Below are positions 39,952 through 48,753 of a DNA stretch of 53,875 nt, one piece after another. Position 1 is the first letter of the stretch. Every line of letters begins with the position of its first letter. A program made the position numbers and the translations under genes. The stretch spans positions 1-53,875 of the forward strand of contig CAKTNS010000015.1 in assembly GCA_934589225.1 (NCBI GenBank), given 5' to 3'. Below the pieces are notes generated by a model. That model worked only from the letters and a program-made list of their open reading frames with translations, searched no databases and was not told the origin of the DNA. This DNA comes from an uncultured Oscillospiraceae bacterium. GTDB lineage: Bacteria > Bacillota > Clostridia > Oscillospirales > Oscillospiraceae.

Positions 39952-41301
39952 TTACCCCAAAAGGATGGCGTTGAAGCTTTCGGTCAGGGTGACCACCTGG
40001 GACCTTGGCAGGGTGCATAGGGTCTTCCCGTTGGCCTGGGCCAGGACGGTGGTGCCGTCTTGGCGGTAGAAGGTCAGGGTCAGGGTGTTTTCCCCTTCCT
40101 GGTCCAATTTGACGGTGAGGGACAGCTCTTCCTTGCCCGTGGGGGCCTCTGTCGTAAAGGTTTCCGCGGTGAGGTTTTTCAGGGCGGTCTGGATGTCCGT
40201 CAAATCCACCTGCTCCTCTCCTAAATACCAGGCAGGTTCCTCCTGGTCCTGTTCCTCATAGGTAAAGACCCGGGTGCTGCCCTCTAAGGTCACGGTCAGC
40301 TCCTTGGCCAGGGAAAAGTCCCCGGTGAAGAGGTTCTGGTGCCGCAGGTCGTCGTAGCCGCAGGCGGTAAGGGCCTGATACTGGCTTTCGCTGATTTTAT
40401 AGAGAATGGGGGAATCCCCTACCCGGGCGTAGGCCTGCCCGGGCTCCTCTTCCGACTTGTCCGGGGCCTTGCCCAGGTGCAATGTAAAGGTGGCGGTGTC
40501 TTCCTCTTCCTCTGGCTTGTAGGTCACGGTGACGGTCTGGGCGGGGGTATCCAGATAGCAGTTTTGAATGTCCTCTTCCGTGGCCTTATAGGTCACATAG
40601 TCTGCAAGACTGAAATTTTCCAGGGTATACAGGTAGTTTTCCGTCAAATCCGTATCCAGGGGGCCGCCGTCGGAATCCCGGAAGTATTCGTCCTCCTGGC
40701 AGAGGCTCTGGCCCTGGGTTTTGCGGAAGACACCTGTTTGGTCGCCGGTCAGGGTGATGGCTTCCACCTCGGCAAAGGCCGGTACCTGGTCCTGTTGGAT
40801 GAGGTCTGACAAGCCCACATCAAAATCTTCCACAGGGTCGTGGCTGAGCAGATACACATTGCCGTCTCCCAAAGAGGCATACCGCTGGGCATCCATTTTG
40901 CTGTAGTCCCCCAGCTCCAGGGTCCGGGTCTCCTCCCCCTGGGTCAGGGTGATGGTGCAGCTGGGCTTTTCCAGGCCGTACTGGCCGTAGTCCTCCACGT
41001 CTTCAATGGTAAAAGCCGCCCCCAGGTCTTCAAACTGGGCAAGAAGCTCCTCTATTTTCTCCTGATCCACCGGGAAGGCGGTGTCCTCCGGGTAGACCCA
41101 AGTGTCGTCGTTTTTTTGGAAGGCATAGCTGTTTCCTTCATAGCTCCAGCTGACGGCGGAAATATCGGACCACTCCAATATGGTTGCGGGCGTGTTTTTG
41201 ATCTTCTCCTTGGTCTCCTCCCGCCGGACCACCACCACCGTCACGGCGCTGACCAGCACCAGGGCGGCCAGCATCACCAGAAGCTTTTTCTGCTTGTTCA
41301 T
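39952..41301 (-). CDS. DUF4340-domain membrane-anchored protein
   Basis: 449 residues. One N-terminal TM (about 7-25), then a long extracytoplasmic domain with repeated DUF4340 units (WSYEGNSYAFQKNDDTWVYP; later LTGDQTGVFRKTQGQ, VTLEGSTRVFTYEEQD) rich in acidic residues. It overlaps the GldG-like gene by 4 bp. DUF4340 proteins accompany GldFG-type ABC systems; their function is unknown. Probably an extracellular partner of the exporter. Confidence 0.85.
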   Translation of the reverse strand: MNKQKKLLVMLAALVLVSAVTVVVVRREETKEKIKNTPATILEWSDISAVSWSYEGNSYAFQKNDDTWVYPEDTAFPVDQEKIEELLAQFEDLGAAFTIEDVEDYGQYGLEKPSCTITLTQGEETRTLELGDYSKMDAQRYASLGDGNVYLLSHDPVEDFDVGLSDLIQQDQVPAFAEVEAITLTGDQTGVFRKTQGQSLCQEDEYFRDSDGGPLDTDLTENYLYTLENFSLADYVTYKATEEDIQNCYLDTPAQTVTVTYKPEEEEDTATFTLHLGKAPDKSEEEPGQAYARVGDSPILYKISESQYQALTACGYDDLRHQNLFTGDFSLAKELTVTLEGSTRVFTYEEQDQEEPAWYLGEEQVDLTDIQTALKNLTAETFTTEAPTGKEELSLTVKLDQEGENTLTLTFYRQDGTTVLAQANGKTLCTLPRSQVVTLTESFNAILLG

Positions 41302-42689
41302 CGCTGCATCCTCCTTTTATCCCACAGGGCGGCCCCGCCCATGGCCAGATACAGCATGGGCACCAGGCCGATCATCACCAGCTTCAGTAGAGAGGCGGCG
41401 GAGTCGCTGATGGTCAGATAGTTATAGTTCAGGGATTTGCTGCGGATGGACATGGCCTGCCGCTCTCCCAAAAGGCTTGACAGGGCGTTCATTACCAAAT
41501 CGCTGTTGGCACCGGAAGAATAGGCGTTGTACATGTCTTCCAAGAGATAGGAAGAGGTGAAGAACACCAGCTCCCCGCCGTCGGCAATGTCCACGCCCAG
41601 GGCAAAGGGGCCGTCAATGTCCCCATCTTCCTTTTCATAGGTGGTCTGGCTGTAGCCGGATGTCTTACTGTAAGCGCTGTCCGTGGTGGTCAGCAGGGCG
41701 GTGACCCGGCTGTCGTCTCCCAGCTGCAAGCCCGCCGCCACGGGGACGATGGCGTAGTAATTCTGCTCCGTCAGAGGGGCGGTGATGTCCGAATCCCCCA
41801 GCTCCGGCAGCAGGATGTAGGGGGCCTGGAAGGCATAGTGGCTCCGGTCCCCCTCGCTGACGATGCCCTGGGCCGCCGTGATGCCGTAGGTTTCCAGAAT
41901 GCCATAGAGATTCGTCAGTTCCCCATCGGCCACCGGCCCCGCCAGTACCAGCAGCTTCCCGCCTTTTTGGACGTAGCTTTCCAGCATCTGGGCCTCCTCC
42001 TGGGAAATGTCCGAAGAGGGGGCATAGAGCAGCAGGGCCGCAGCATCCTCCGGCACTTCATCCACTGTCAGCAAAGACAAATTTTCCGTTTCCAGGTTCT
42101 CCTTTTCCAGCTGCTCCTGAAAACTCTCCGGAAGCTGGGATTCCCCATGGCCCTCCAACAGATAGAGCTTTGGCAGCTCTGTGCTTACCACATAGTCAAT
42201 GGCGGAGGTAATGGCCCCCTCGCCGTCAAAGGAGGTGGTGTAGGAATAGGAAAACTGGCTGCCCTGGGTGACGTAAATGTCCGAATAGGGCACATACCGG
42301 TATTTTTCCCCGGAGACCACCACCAGGGAATTGTTGCTGACGGTCTCCTGGGTATACTGCTGGGCAAAAGTGGGGTACACATCCGGGTTTTTCTTCTCCA
42401 CATGGAGGAAATCCGAAAGGCTGTCATATTTGGAAAGCAGGTTTTCAATGACTGCGTCCTCCTGGCCGGATTGGACGATCCAGTAAAGGGTCACATCCTG
42501 CTCCAGGGCATTCACCACGGCCTTGGTGTTGCTGGTGATGGAATAGAGCTTGGAGGAGCTGATGTCCAGCTTGGTAAGGTTTGCGGGCAGGGCTCCCGCC
42601 AGAATGTTCACCACGATGAGCAGGGCCAGCACCAGCACCGTCAGGGCAATGGCGTAGCTGCCCCCTTTCAGGGCTACGGTTTTTTTCAT
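41298..42689 (-). CDS. GldG-like ABC auxiliary protein
   Basis: 463 residues. TM helices at both ends (about 13-35 and 430-455) and a large extracytoplasmic domain of the ABC_transp_aux/GldG type (DVTLYWIVQSGQEDAVIENLL, YVLEGHGE-like LYLLEGHGESQLPESF). It overlaps the permease gene (TGATG). In Bacteroidetes GldG works with GldA and GldF in gliding and secretion; in Clostridia the role is unknown, so only the complex assignment is firm. Confidence 0.85.
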   Translation of the reverse strand: MKKTVALKGGSYAIALTVLVLALLIVVNILAGALPANLTKLDISSSKLYSITSNTKAVVNALEQDVTLYWIVQSGQEDAVIENLLSKYDSLSDFLHVEKKNPDVYPTFAQQYTQETVSNNSLVVVSGEKYRYVPYSDIYVTQGSQFSYSYTTSFDGEGAITSAIDYVVSTELPKLYLLEGHGESQLPESFQEQLEKENLETENLSLLTVDEVPEDAAALLLYAPSSDISQEEAQMLESYVQKGGKLLVLAGPVADGELTNLYGILETYGITAAQGIVSEGDRSHYAFQAPYILLPELGDSDITAPLTEQNYYAIVPVAAGLQLGDDSRVTALLTTTDSAYSKTSGYSQTTYEKEDGDIDGPFALGVDIADGGELVFFTSSYLLEDMYNAYSSGANSDLVMNALSSLLGERQAMSIRSKSLNYNYLTISDSAASLLKLVMIGLVPMLYLAMGGAALWDKRRMQR

Positions 42690-43552
42690 CAGTTATACCT
42701 CCGTTTTTCCAGGGATTCCACCGTCAAAAACAGGAAAAATAGGGTGACGGACAGGAAATATACCACATTGGTCAGGTCAAACACCCCGTTTACAAAGGTG
42801 TAAAACCGCTCAAAAAGGGAGATTTTCTTCATGAGGCCAGGCAGCAGCCCCTCCAAAGCGGTGCTGTCCAGGGCGTAGCAAAGGCCCAGACCTACCAGAA
42901 GCAGAAGGCTTGCCCCCGCCCCCGCCGGGGTGCTGCGGGTCAGGGCCTTGACCAGGAAGCCCAGGGCGGCGATGAGCACCACCAGGGCAATGGCCGTCCC
43001 CGCCGCCGTGGAAGAAACGTACTCCGAAAGGCTCACGCAGTAGTAGTTAAGGAGGATCACCCCAATGCCCAGCCCCGCGGCCAGACCCTGGTTGTCTGTG
43101 AGGGAAGAAAGAAACACCCCCACCGCCAGCAGCGCTGCCCCCAGCAGGAAGAAGGCCGCCAGGGAGCCATAGGCCGTGGGCAGATACACCTCCCCAAACT
43201 GGGCAAACATTATTGGATACAGGGCGATAAAGCACAGGGGCAGGAGAAACACCACCAGCACCGCCCCGTATTTCCCCAGCACCACCTGGGTGGTGGTAAT
43301 GGGCAGGGAATAGAGCAGCTGGTCGGTTTTCTGCTTCCGCTCCTCGCTGAGGCACCGCATGGTCAGCACCGGCACGATGACCACAAAGACGATGGCCGCA
43401 AAGCTCAACACAAACTCAAAATTGCTGACGGCGGACCGGAGATTATACAGCATGGAGCCGATGCCGATGAACAGCAGCAAAAAGGCCCCAAAGACATAGG
43501 CCGTCATGGATTCAAAATAGAGCCGCAGCTCGTGCTTGAAAATGGCTTTCAT
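42689..43552 (-). CDS. ABC-2-type permease (GldF-like)
   Basis: 287 residues with six TM helices, the usual ABC-2 membrane subunit. MKAIFKHELRLYFESMTAYVFGAF is typical of the N-terminus, and VPVLTMRCLSEERKQKTDQLL is the cytosolic coupling segment. It overlaps the ATPase gene by ATGA. With the ATPase it forms the core transporter of the operon. Confidence 0.9.
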   Translation of the reverse strand: MKAIFKHELRLYFESMTAYVFGAFLLLFIGIGSMLYNLRSAVSNFEFVLSFAAIVFVVIVPVLTMRCLSEERKQKTDQLLYSLPITTTQVVLGKYGAVLVVFLLPLCFIALYPIMFAQFGEVYLPTAYGSLAAFFLLGAALLAVGVFLSSLTDNQGLAAGLGIGVILLNYYCVSLSEYVSSTAAGTAIALVVLIAALGFLVKALTRSTPAGAGASLLLLVGLGLCYALDSTALEGLLPGLMKKISLFERFYTFVNGVFDLTNVVYFLSVTLFFLFLTVESLEKRRYN

Positions 43553-44511
43553 TCCGCTTTCCCCTCCTGTTCTTCTTTGGTTTCCGGCTCTTCCGCCAGC
43601 TCCAGGAATACGTCTTCAAGCCCCACCTTTGTCAGCTCCAGGGCCGCCAGGGGCGTTTTCGCCTGGGAAAAGACTTCAAACAGGGCCTGGGTGGTCTCAT
43701 ACCCCCGGCCTCCCGTGAGGGTCAGGGTGGTGTAGCCTCCGTCCTCTTTGGCGCTTTCCACCAGAAGCCCCGGGACCTTGGCCGCCACGGGCTCCAATGC
43801 TTCCGGGCTTCCCTTGGCGGTGAGCCGGATTTTCTGACCGGCCCGAAGCTGGGCTTCCAGGTGCGCCGGGGTGTCAAAGGCCGCCAGACGGCCCCGGGCG
43901 ATCATCAGCACCTGGTCGCAGACCGTCTGGACCTCCGACAGAATATGGGAGCTGAAAATCACCGTGTGCTCCTTCCCCAGCTCTCCGATCAGGGCCCGGA
44001 TGTCCAGGATCTGGATGGGGTCCAGGCCTACCGTGGGCTCGTCCAGAATGATGATCTCCGGGTCCCCCAGCAGGGCCTGGGCAATGCCCACCCGCTGCCG
44101 GTAGCCCTTGGACAGGCTCCCCAGGGCCTTCCGGCATACATCCATGGTGCCGGTGCGGGACAAGGCGGAAAACACCTGGTTTTCAAGGGCCTGCCCCCGC
44201 AGCCCCTTGGCCTCCCCCACAAAGCACAGATAGTCCCAGGGGCTCTCCTGCAAATACAGCGGCGGCTGCTCCGGCAGATACCCCATATGCCCCTTGGCCT
44301 TTTTGGGTTCCTCCAGAATATCGTGGCCGCAGACCGTCACCGTCCCCTGGGTGGGGGAGAGGCAGCCGGTCAGAATATTCAGCGTGGTGGATTTCCCCGC
44401 GCCGTTGGGCCCCAAAAAGCCGTAGACCCCATGCTTCTCAATGGAAAAGCACAGATCCTCCACAGCCCGGGTCCCACCGTACCATTTGGTAAGATGCTCG
44501 ACAGTGATCAT
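43549..44511 (-). CDS. ABC transporter ATPase (GldA-like)
   Basis: 320 residues from MITVEHLTKWYGG (AGGAGG 7 nt upstream; the upstream extension is unlikely). Walker A LGPNGAGKST, Q loop MGYLPEQPPLY, signature LSKGYRQRVG, Walker B IIILDEPTVGLD and H-loop SSHILSE are all present. The C-terminal 80 residues are an accessory domain. First gene of the four-gene exporter operon. Confidence 0.92.
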   Translation of the reverse strand: MITVEHLTKWYGGTRAVEDLCFSIEKHGVYGFLGPNGAGKSTTLNILTGCLSPTQGTVTVCGHDILEEPKKAKGHMGYLPEQPPLYLQESPWDYLCFVGEAKGLRGQALENQVFSALSRTGTMDVCRKALGSLSKGYRQRVGIAQALLGDPEIIILDEPTVGLDPIQILDIRALIGELGKEHTVIFSSHILSEVQTVCDQVLMIARGRLAAFDTPAHLEAQLRAGQKIRLTAKGSPEALEPVAAKVPGLLVESAKEDGGYTTLTLTGGRGYETTQALFEVFSQAKTPLAALELTKVGLEDVFLELAEEPETKEEQEGKAE

Positions 44512-44793
44512 ACGGTTCCTCCTCAAGTTGATAACGGAGCCACTATACCGCCCCAAACTGAAGCGGCCCTGAAAGCACCGGCGGGAGACTGTGAATTTTT
44601 TGTGAAGGATCGCCTCACCGCCCTTTAGGAATATTGATATAGAATGTCACGTTCTTGCACTTTGAAACACAGAACCATCAGCAAAAAGCAAACGAAAGGA
44701 CCTTTCTTTCCGGGACTTATGCCGGATGCACAAATCAGCAGGAGAAAAACTGACAGAAATGCCGAAAAGCTTGGAAGCGCAACATCTATAAAG
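44512..44793. other. Intergenic region without a recognisable gene
   Basis: Divergent spacer between the ABC operon (minus) and the phosphorylase (plus). A TATAGT (minus, 44542-44547) could be a -10 box for the ABC operon, but no good -35 is seen. No conserved ORF. Confidence 0.5.
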
Positions 44794-44839
44794 TATTTCG
44801 CAACATTCTTGTTGAGTCTGGCGAAATAAATCGTATACT
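44794..44839 (+). promoter_or_regulatory. Promoter with operator palindrome for the GH112 gene
   Basis: TTGAGT (44812-44817), 16-bp spacer, TATACT (44834-44839). Outer arms TATTTCGC (44794-44801) and GCGAAATA (44820-44827) flank the -35 box, with a nested CAACA/TGTTG pair between them. This geometry suits a repressor of the LacI or GntR kind; no such gene lies nearby. Confidence 0.5.
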
Positions 44840-44903
44840 AAGGGTAGGCGCAATTCTATATTCACAAACCATCCCAAAGAACTTTTTACAGGAGGTTTTT
44901 TCT

Positions 44904-47069
44904 ATGTCTGACGCAAGAAAAACAGGCCGGGTCACCATCCCCACGGACCTGGACGTGGTACCGGAAACCCTGGAGATCATGAAGCGCTGGGGCGCGGATG
45001 CTATCAGAGACTGTGACGGCACCGATTTCCCCGCGGAGCTTCAGGGGCAGAATGCCAAAATCTACTCCACCTATTACACCACCCGGAAAGACAACGCCTG
45101 GGCCAAGGCCAATCCGGAGGAGGTGCAGCAGTGCTATATCATGACCGGCTTCTATACCGCCGCTGAAGAATCCCTGGAAATTCCTTTGATGAAGGGCATT
45201 TCCCCGGAGCTCATGCAGGTCAACACCCGGGATGACATCAAGCGTTGGTGGGAAGTCATGGACCGGACCACCGGCACCCCCATTGCCCCGGAGTGCTGGG
45301 ACTATAACGCCGAAACCGGCTGCGTGGTCATTCACAACCCCCAGACGTTCCATGAGTACACCGTGGCCTTCCTGGCTTACCTCATCTGGGACCCGGTGCA
45401 CATGTACAACGCCGTGACCAACAACTGGCAGAATTTTGAGCATCAGATCACCTTTGACGTTCGCCAGCCCAAGACCCACAAGTTCACCATGGAGCGGCTG
45501 CGGAAGTTCATTGCGGACCACCCCTACGTCAACGTCATCCGCTACACCACCTTCTTCCATCAGTTCACTCTGATGTTTGACGAGCTGAAGCGGGAAAAGT
45601 TCGTGGACTGGTACGGCTATTCCGCCTCCGTCTCCCCCTACATCCTGGAACAGTTTGAAAAGGAAGTGGGCTACAAGTTCCGGCCCGAGTTCATTGTGGA
45701 CCAGGGCTATTACAACAACCAGTACCGGGTACCCTCCAAGGAATTCAAGGACTTCCAGGCCTTCCAGCGCCGAGAGGTTGCCAAGCTGGCCAAGGAAATG
45801 GTGGACATCACCCACGAGCTGGGCAAGGAAGCCATGATGTTCCTGGGAGACCACTGGATCGGCACCGAGCCCTTTATGGAGGAGTGGAAGACCATCGGCG
45901 TGGATGCCGTCGTCGGCTCCGTGGGCAACGGCTCCACCCTGCGGCTGATCTCCGACATCCCCGGCGTCAAGTACACCGAGGGCCGGTTCCTGCCCTACTT
46001 CTTCCCGGATACCTTCCACGAGGGCGGCGATCCTGTGAAGGAAGCCAAGGAAAACTGGGTCACTGCCCGGCGGGCCATTCTCCGCAAGCCCATTGACCGC
46101 ATCGGCTACGGCGGCTACCTGAAGCTGGCCCTCCAGTTCCCGGAGTTCATTGACTATGTGGCTTCCGTGTGTGATGAGTTCCGGGAGCTCTATGAAAACA
46201 TCAAGGGCACCACCCCCTACTGCGTCAAGACCGTGGCCGTGCTGAACAGCTGGGGCAAAATGCGCTCCTGGGGCTGCCACATGGTTCACCACGCCCTGTA
46301 TCAGAAGCAGAACTACTCCTACGCCGGCATCATCGAGGCCCTGTCCGGCGCGCCCTTTGATGTGAAATTCATCTCCTTTGACGACATCCGGAAAGACCCC
46401 GCATTGCTTGACACCATTGACGTCATCATCAACGTAGGTGACGGCGACACTGCCCACACCGGCGGCGCGGAGTGGGAAGACCCTGCCGTTTCCGCGGCGG
46501 TGCGGAAGTTCGTCTACCGGGGCGGCGGCTTCATCGGCGTGGGCGAGCCCACCGGCCACCAGTACCAGGGCCATTATCTGCAACTGGCCAGCGTCCTGGG
46601 CGTGGAAAAGGAAACCGGCTTCACCCTGAACTACGACAAGTACAACTGGGAGCAGCACCCGGACCACTTCATCCTGGAAGACGTGGCCGACCAGGTGGAC
46701 TTTGGCGAGGGCAAGAAGAGCATTTACGCCCTGGACGGCACGGAGATCCTGGTCCAGAAGGACAAGGAAGTCCAGATGGCCGTCAACGCCTTCGGCAATG
46801 GCCGCAGCGTCTACATTTCCGGCCTGCCCTACTCCTTTGAAAACAGCCGTGTCCTCTACCGGGCCATCCTGTGGTCCGCCCACAGCGAGGACGCCCTGCA
46901 CAAGTGGTTCTCCTCCAACTACAACGTGGAAGTCCACGCCTTTGTTGCCAACGGCAAATACTGCGTCGTGAACAACACCTACGTTCCCCAGGACACCACC
47001 GTCTACACCGACAGCGGCTCCTTCCCCCTGCACCTGGAAGCCAACGAAATTCGCTGGTACAACCTGTAA
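44904..47069 (+). CDS. lnpA: 1,3-beta-galactosyl-N-acetylhexosamine phosphorylase (GH112)
   Basis: 721 residues, full length for GH112. It begins GRVTIPTDLDVVPETLEIMKRWG-like and shows WGADAIRDCDGTDFP, VRYTTFFHQF-type NVIRYTTFFHQFTL, and GDHWIGTEPF. The enzyme cleaves galacto-N-biose or lacto-N-biose with phosphate to galactose-1-phosphate and N-acetylhexosamine in the cytosol, using sugars from mucin or milk oligosaccharides. AGGAGG is well placed. It is alone: no dedicated sugar ABC transporter, galT or NAHK gene adjoins it. Confidence 0.93.
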   Translation: MSDARKTGRVTIPTDLDVVPETLEIMKRWGADAIRDCDGTDFPAELQGQNAKIYSTYYTTRKDNAWAKANPEEVQQCYIMTGFYTAAEESLEIPLMKGISPELMQVNTRDDIKRWWEVMDRTTGTPIAPECWDYNAETGCVVIHNPQTFHEYTVAFLAYLIWDPVHMYNAVTNNWQNFEHQITFDVRQPKTHKFTMERLRKFIADHPYVNVIRYTTFFHQFTLMFDELKREKFVDWYGYSASVSPYILEQFEKEVGYKFRPEFIVDQGYYNNQYRVPSKEFKDFQAFQRREVAKLAKEMVDITHELGKEAMMFLGDHWIGTEPFMEEWKTIGVDAVVGSVGNGSTLRLISDIPGVKYTEGRFLPYFFPDTFHEGGDPVKEAKENWVTARRAILRKPIDRIGYGGYLKLALQFPEFIDYVASVCDEFRELYENIKGTTPYCVKTVAVLNSWGKMRSWGCHMVHHALYQKQNYSYAGIIEALSGAPFDVKFISFDDIRKDPALLDTIDVIINVGDGDTAHTGGAEWEDPAVSAAVRKFVYRGGGFIGVGEPTGHQYQGHYLQLASVLGVEKETGFTLNYDKYNWEQHPDHFILEDVADQVDFGEGKKSIYALDGTEILVQKDKEVQMAVNAFGNGRSVYISGLPYSFENSRVLYRAILWSAHSEDALHKWFSSNYNVEVHAFVANGKYCVVNNTYVPQDTTVYTDSGSFPLHLEANEIRWYNL

Positions 47070-47082
47070 TAGAAAAAACGGT

Positions 47083-47127
47083 AAAAAAGCACCCCCGCAT
47101 CGGTTTTGACCGGTGCGGGGGCTTCTT
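47083..47127. terminator. Terminator between convergent genes
   Basis: CACCCCCGCA(TCGG) pairs with (CCGG)TGCGGGGGC; a six-base T-run on the minus strand makes it a strong terminator for mgtE, and GCTTCTTG on the plus strand a weaker one for the phosphorylase. Confidence 0.8.
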
Positions 47128-47134
47128 GATCGTC

Positions 47135-48514
47135 TTAAAGTCCCAGAATGGTTTTTGCGAACAGGAAATAGACCAGCAGGGACAAAGCATCCACAATGGT
47201 GGTAATGAAGGGGGAGGCCATGACGGCGGGGTCAAAGCCCAGGCGTTTGGCAAGCAGGGGTAGGGTGCAGCCCACGATTTTGGCGATGACCACCGTCACC
47301 CCCAGGGCCAGGCAGATGACCAGGTCAACAGAGAGGCTGATGCTGGTATTGCCCATGAGGAGCCGGTCTATCAGCAGCACCTTGGCAAAGCACAGCACCG
47401 CCAGGGTCAGACCGCAGAGGACGGCGGTGCGGATCTCCTTCCACAGCACCGTAAACACATCGGAAAGCTCCAGTTCATCCAGGCTCAAGGCGCGGATCAC
47501 GGTGACGGAGGACTGGGAGCCGCAGTTGCCGCCGGTGTCCATCAGCATGGGGATAAAGGCGGTGAGGGCGGGGAGCAGAGCCAGAGCGCTTTCAAAAGAG
47601 GTGATGATCATGCCCGTAAAGGTGGCGGAGACCATCAGAAGCATGAGCCAGGGGATGCGGTGCTTATACAGCTCCACAGGAGAGCTTTTCAGGTAGCTTT
47701 TTTCGGAGGGGGTCATGGCGGCCATGATCTCCATATCCTCCGTGGCCTCTTCTTCCATAACGTCCATGGCGTCATCGAAGGTGACGATGCCCACCATGCG
47801 GTTTTCCTTGTCTACCACCGGCAGGGCCAGGAAATTATACTTGGAGAACATCTTCGCCACTTCTTCCTGGTCGTCCTGGGTGGTGACGGAGATGACGTTG
47901 GTGGTCATGATCTCTTTGATCTGGGTGTCGTCGCTTTCCGCCAGCAGCAGGTCCTTGACGGTGACGATGCCCTGCAGCGTCCGGTCCTTGGCCAGGACGT
48001 AGCAGGTGTAAATGGTCTCTTTGTCCACGCCCTGACGGCGGATGCGGAGGATGGCCTCCTCCACGGTCATATCCGGCCGGAGGGACACATACTCCATGGT
48101 CATCAGGGCCCCGGCGGAGTTTTCCTGATAGCGCAAAATCTGGTTGATGGAGCTGCGCATTTCCGGGTCGGCCTGGGTGAGAATACGCTTAACAACGTTT
48201 GCGGGCATTTCCTCTACCAGGTCCGCCGCGTCATCCACGTAGAGTTCATCCAGCACTTCCCGCAGCTCATTGTCGGAAAAACCCTGAATGAGTAGCTGCT
48301 GGGCCTCCGGGTCCATTTCTACAAAGGTCTCCGCCGCCTCCTCCTTGGGAAGCAGCCGGAACATCAGGGGGATCTGCTTTTCCTCCAGGCCGTCAAACAG
48401 TGCCGCCACGTCACTGGGGTTCATGGTCACGAGAATATCCCGCAGAGAGGCGTACTTCTTGTCTTCCAGCATTTTCAGGAGGGCTTTTTCAACGATTTCA
48501 AAACGTTCTGCCAT
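47135..48514 (-). CDS. mgtE: MgtE-family magnesium transporter
   Basis: 459 residues from MAERFEIVEK (GGAGG 7 nt upstream). The order is the MgtE N-domain (about 20-125), two CBS domains (about 130-250), a plug helix and five TM helices (about 275-455) with the pore region PALTAFIPMLMDTGGNCGSQSS. It is a Mg2+-gated channel whose cytosolic domains sense Mg2+. Upstream is a leader of about 140 nt that could be a metal riboswitch. Confidence 0.93.
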   Translation of the reverse strand: MAERFEIVEKALLKMLEDKKYASLRDILVTMNPSDVAALFDGLEEKQIPLMFRLLPKEEAAETFVEMDPEAQQLLIQGFSDNELREVLDELYVDDAADLVEEMPANVVKRILTQADPEMRSSINQILRYQENSAGALMTMEYVSLRPDMTVEEAILRIRRQGVDKETIYTCYVLAKDRTLQGIVTVKDLLLAESDDTQIKEIMTTNVISVTTQDDQEEVAKMFSKYNFLALPVVDKENRMVGIVTFDDAMDVMEEEATEDMEIMAAMTPSEKSYLKSSPVELYKHRIPWLMLLMVSATFTGMIITSFESALALLPALTAFIPMLMDTGGNCGSQSSVTVIRALSLDELELSDVFTVLWKEIRTAVLCGLTLAVLCFAKVLLIDRLLMGNTSISLSVDLVICLALGVTVVIAKIVGCTLPLLAKRLGFDPAVMASPFITTIVDALSLLVYFLFAKTILGL

Positions 48515-48656
48515 TTTGTTTCCTCCAATATTCAAAAAATATTGGCACAAAGCAGACTAGCTTGCCCGCAGGATGACGGGCAGATTTCTACTTCGGCCAG
48601 GTATATTGCCGCTTCCGCCGGCATCCATGCTTACTCCCCCTTGTTTACACAAATTT
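48515..48656 (-). ncRNA. Structured 5' leader of mgtE (possible metal riboswitch)
   Basis: A transcript from about 48656 would contain ACAAGG that can pair with CTTTGT near its 3' end, closing a structure whose 5' loop reads GGGGGAGTA (48632-48640), reminiscent of the yybP-ykoY Mn2+ riboswitch loop. Several internal GC hairpins (GCCGGCGGAAGCGGC; TGCCCG..CGGGCA) follow. A last hairpin, CCAATATT/AATATTGG, reaches into the Shine-Dalgarno GGAGG, suiting translational control. It does not match the M-box. Class assignment is uncertain. Confidence 0.4.
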
Positions 48657-48662
48657 GCTTTT

Positions 48663-48691
48663 ATTGTATCCTTAAAAAGAAAAAAAGTCAA
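48663..48691 (-). promoter_or_regulatory. Promoter of mgtE
   Basis: Minus strand: TTGACT (48686-48691), 17-bp spacer, TACAAT (48663-48668). Its -35 box is 2 bp from that of the divergent promoter of the GNAT gene. Confidence 0.75.
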
Positions 48692-48693
48692 CC

Positions 48694-48722
48694 TTGACAG
48701 CAGATTTCTTTGGGCCTAAAAT
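48694..48722 (+). promoter_or_regulatory. Promoter of the GNAT gene
   Basis: TTGACA (48694-48699), 17-bp spacer, TAAAAT (48717-48722); near-consensus, back to back with the mgtE promoter. Confidence 0.75.
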
Positions 48723-48753
48723 GGTACAAAAACAGGAAGGAAGGGCCCTAAAA

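Noticed and set aside
44886..47033. A 715-codon minus-strand frame opposite the GH112 gene
   Set aside because: Same shadow effect; the plus-strand protein is an unmistakable phosphorylase.
48515..48656. M-box (ykoK) magnesium riboswitch ahead of mgtE
   Set aside because: The conserved M-box core could not be found; the loop resembles yybP-ykoY more.
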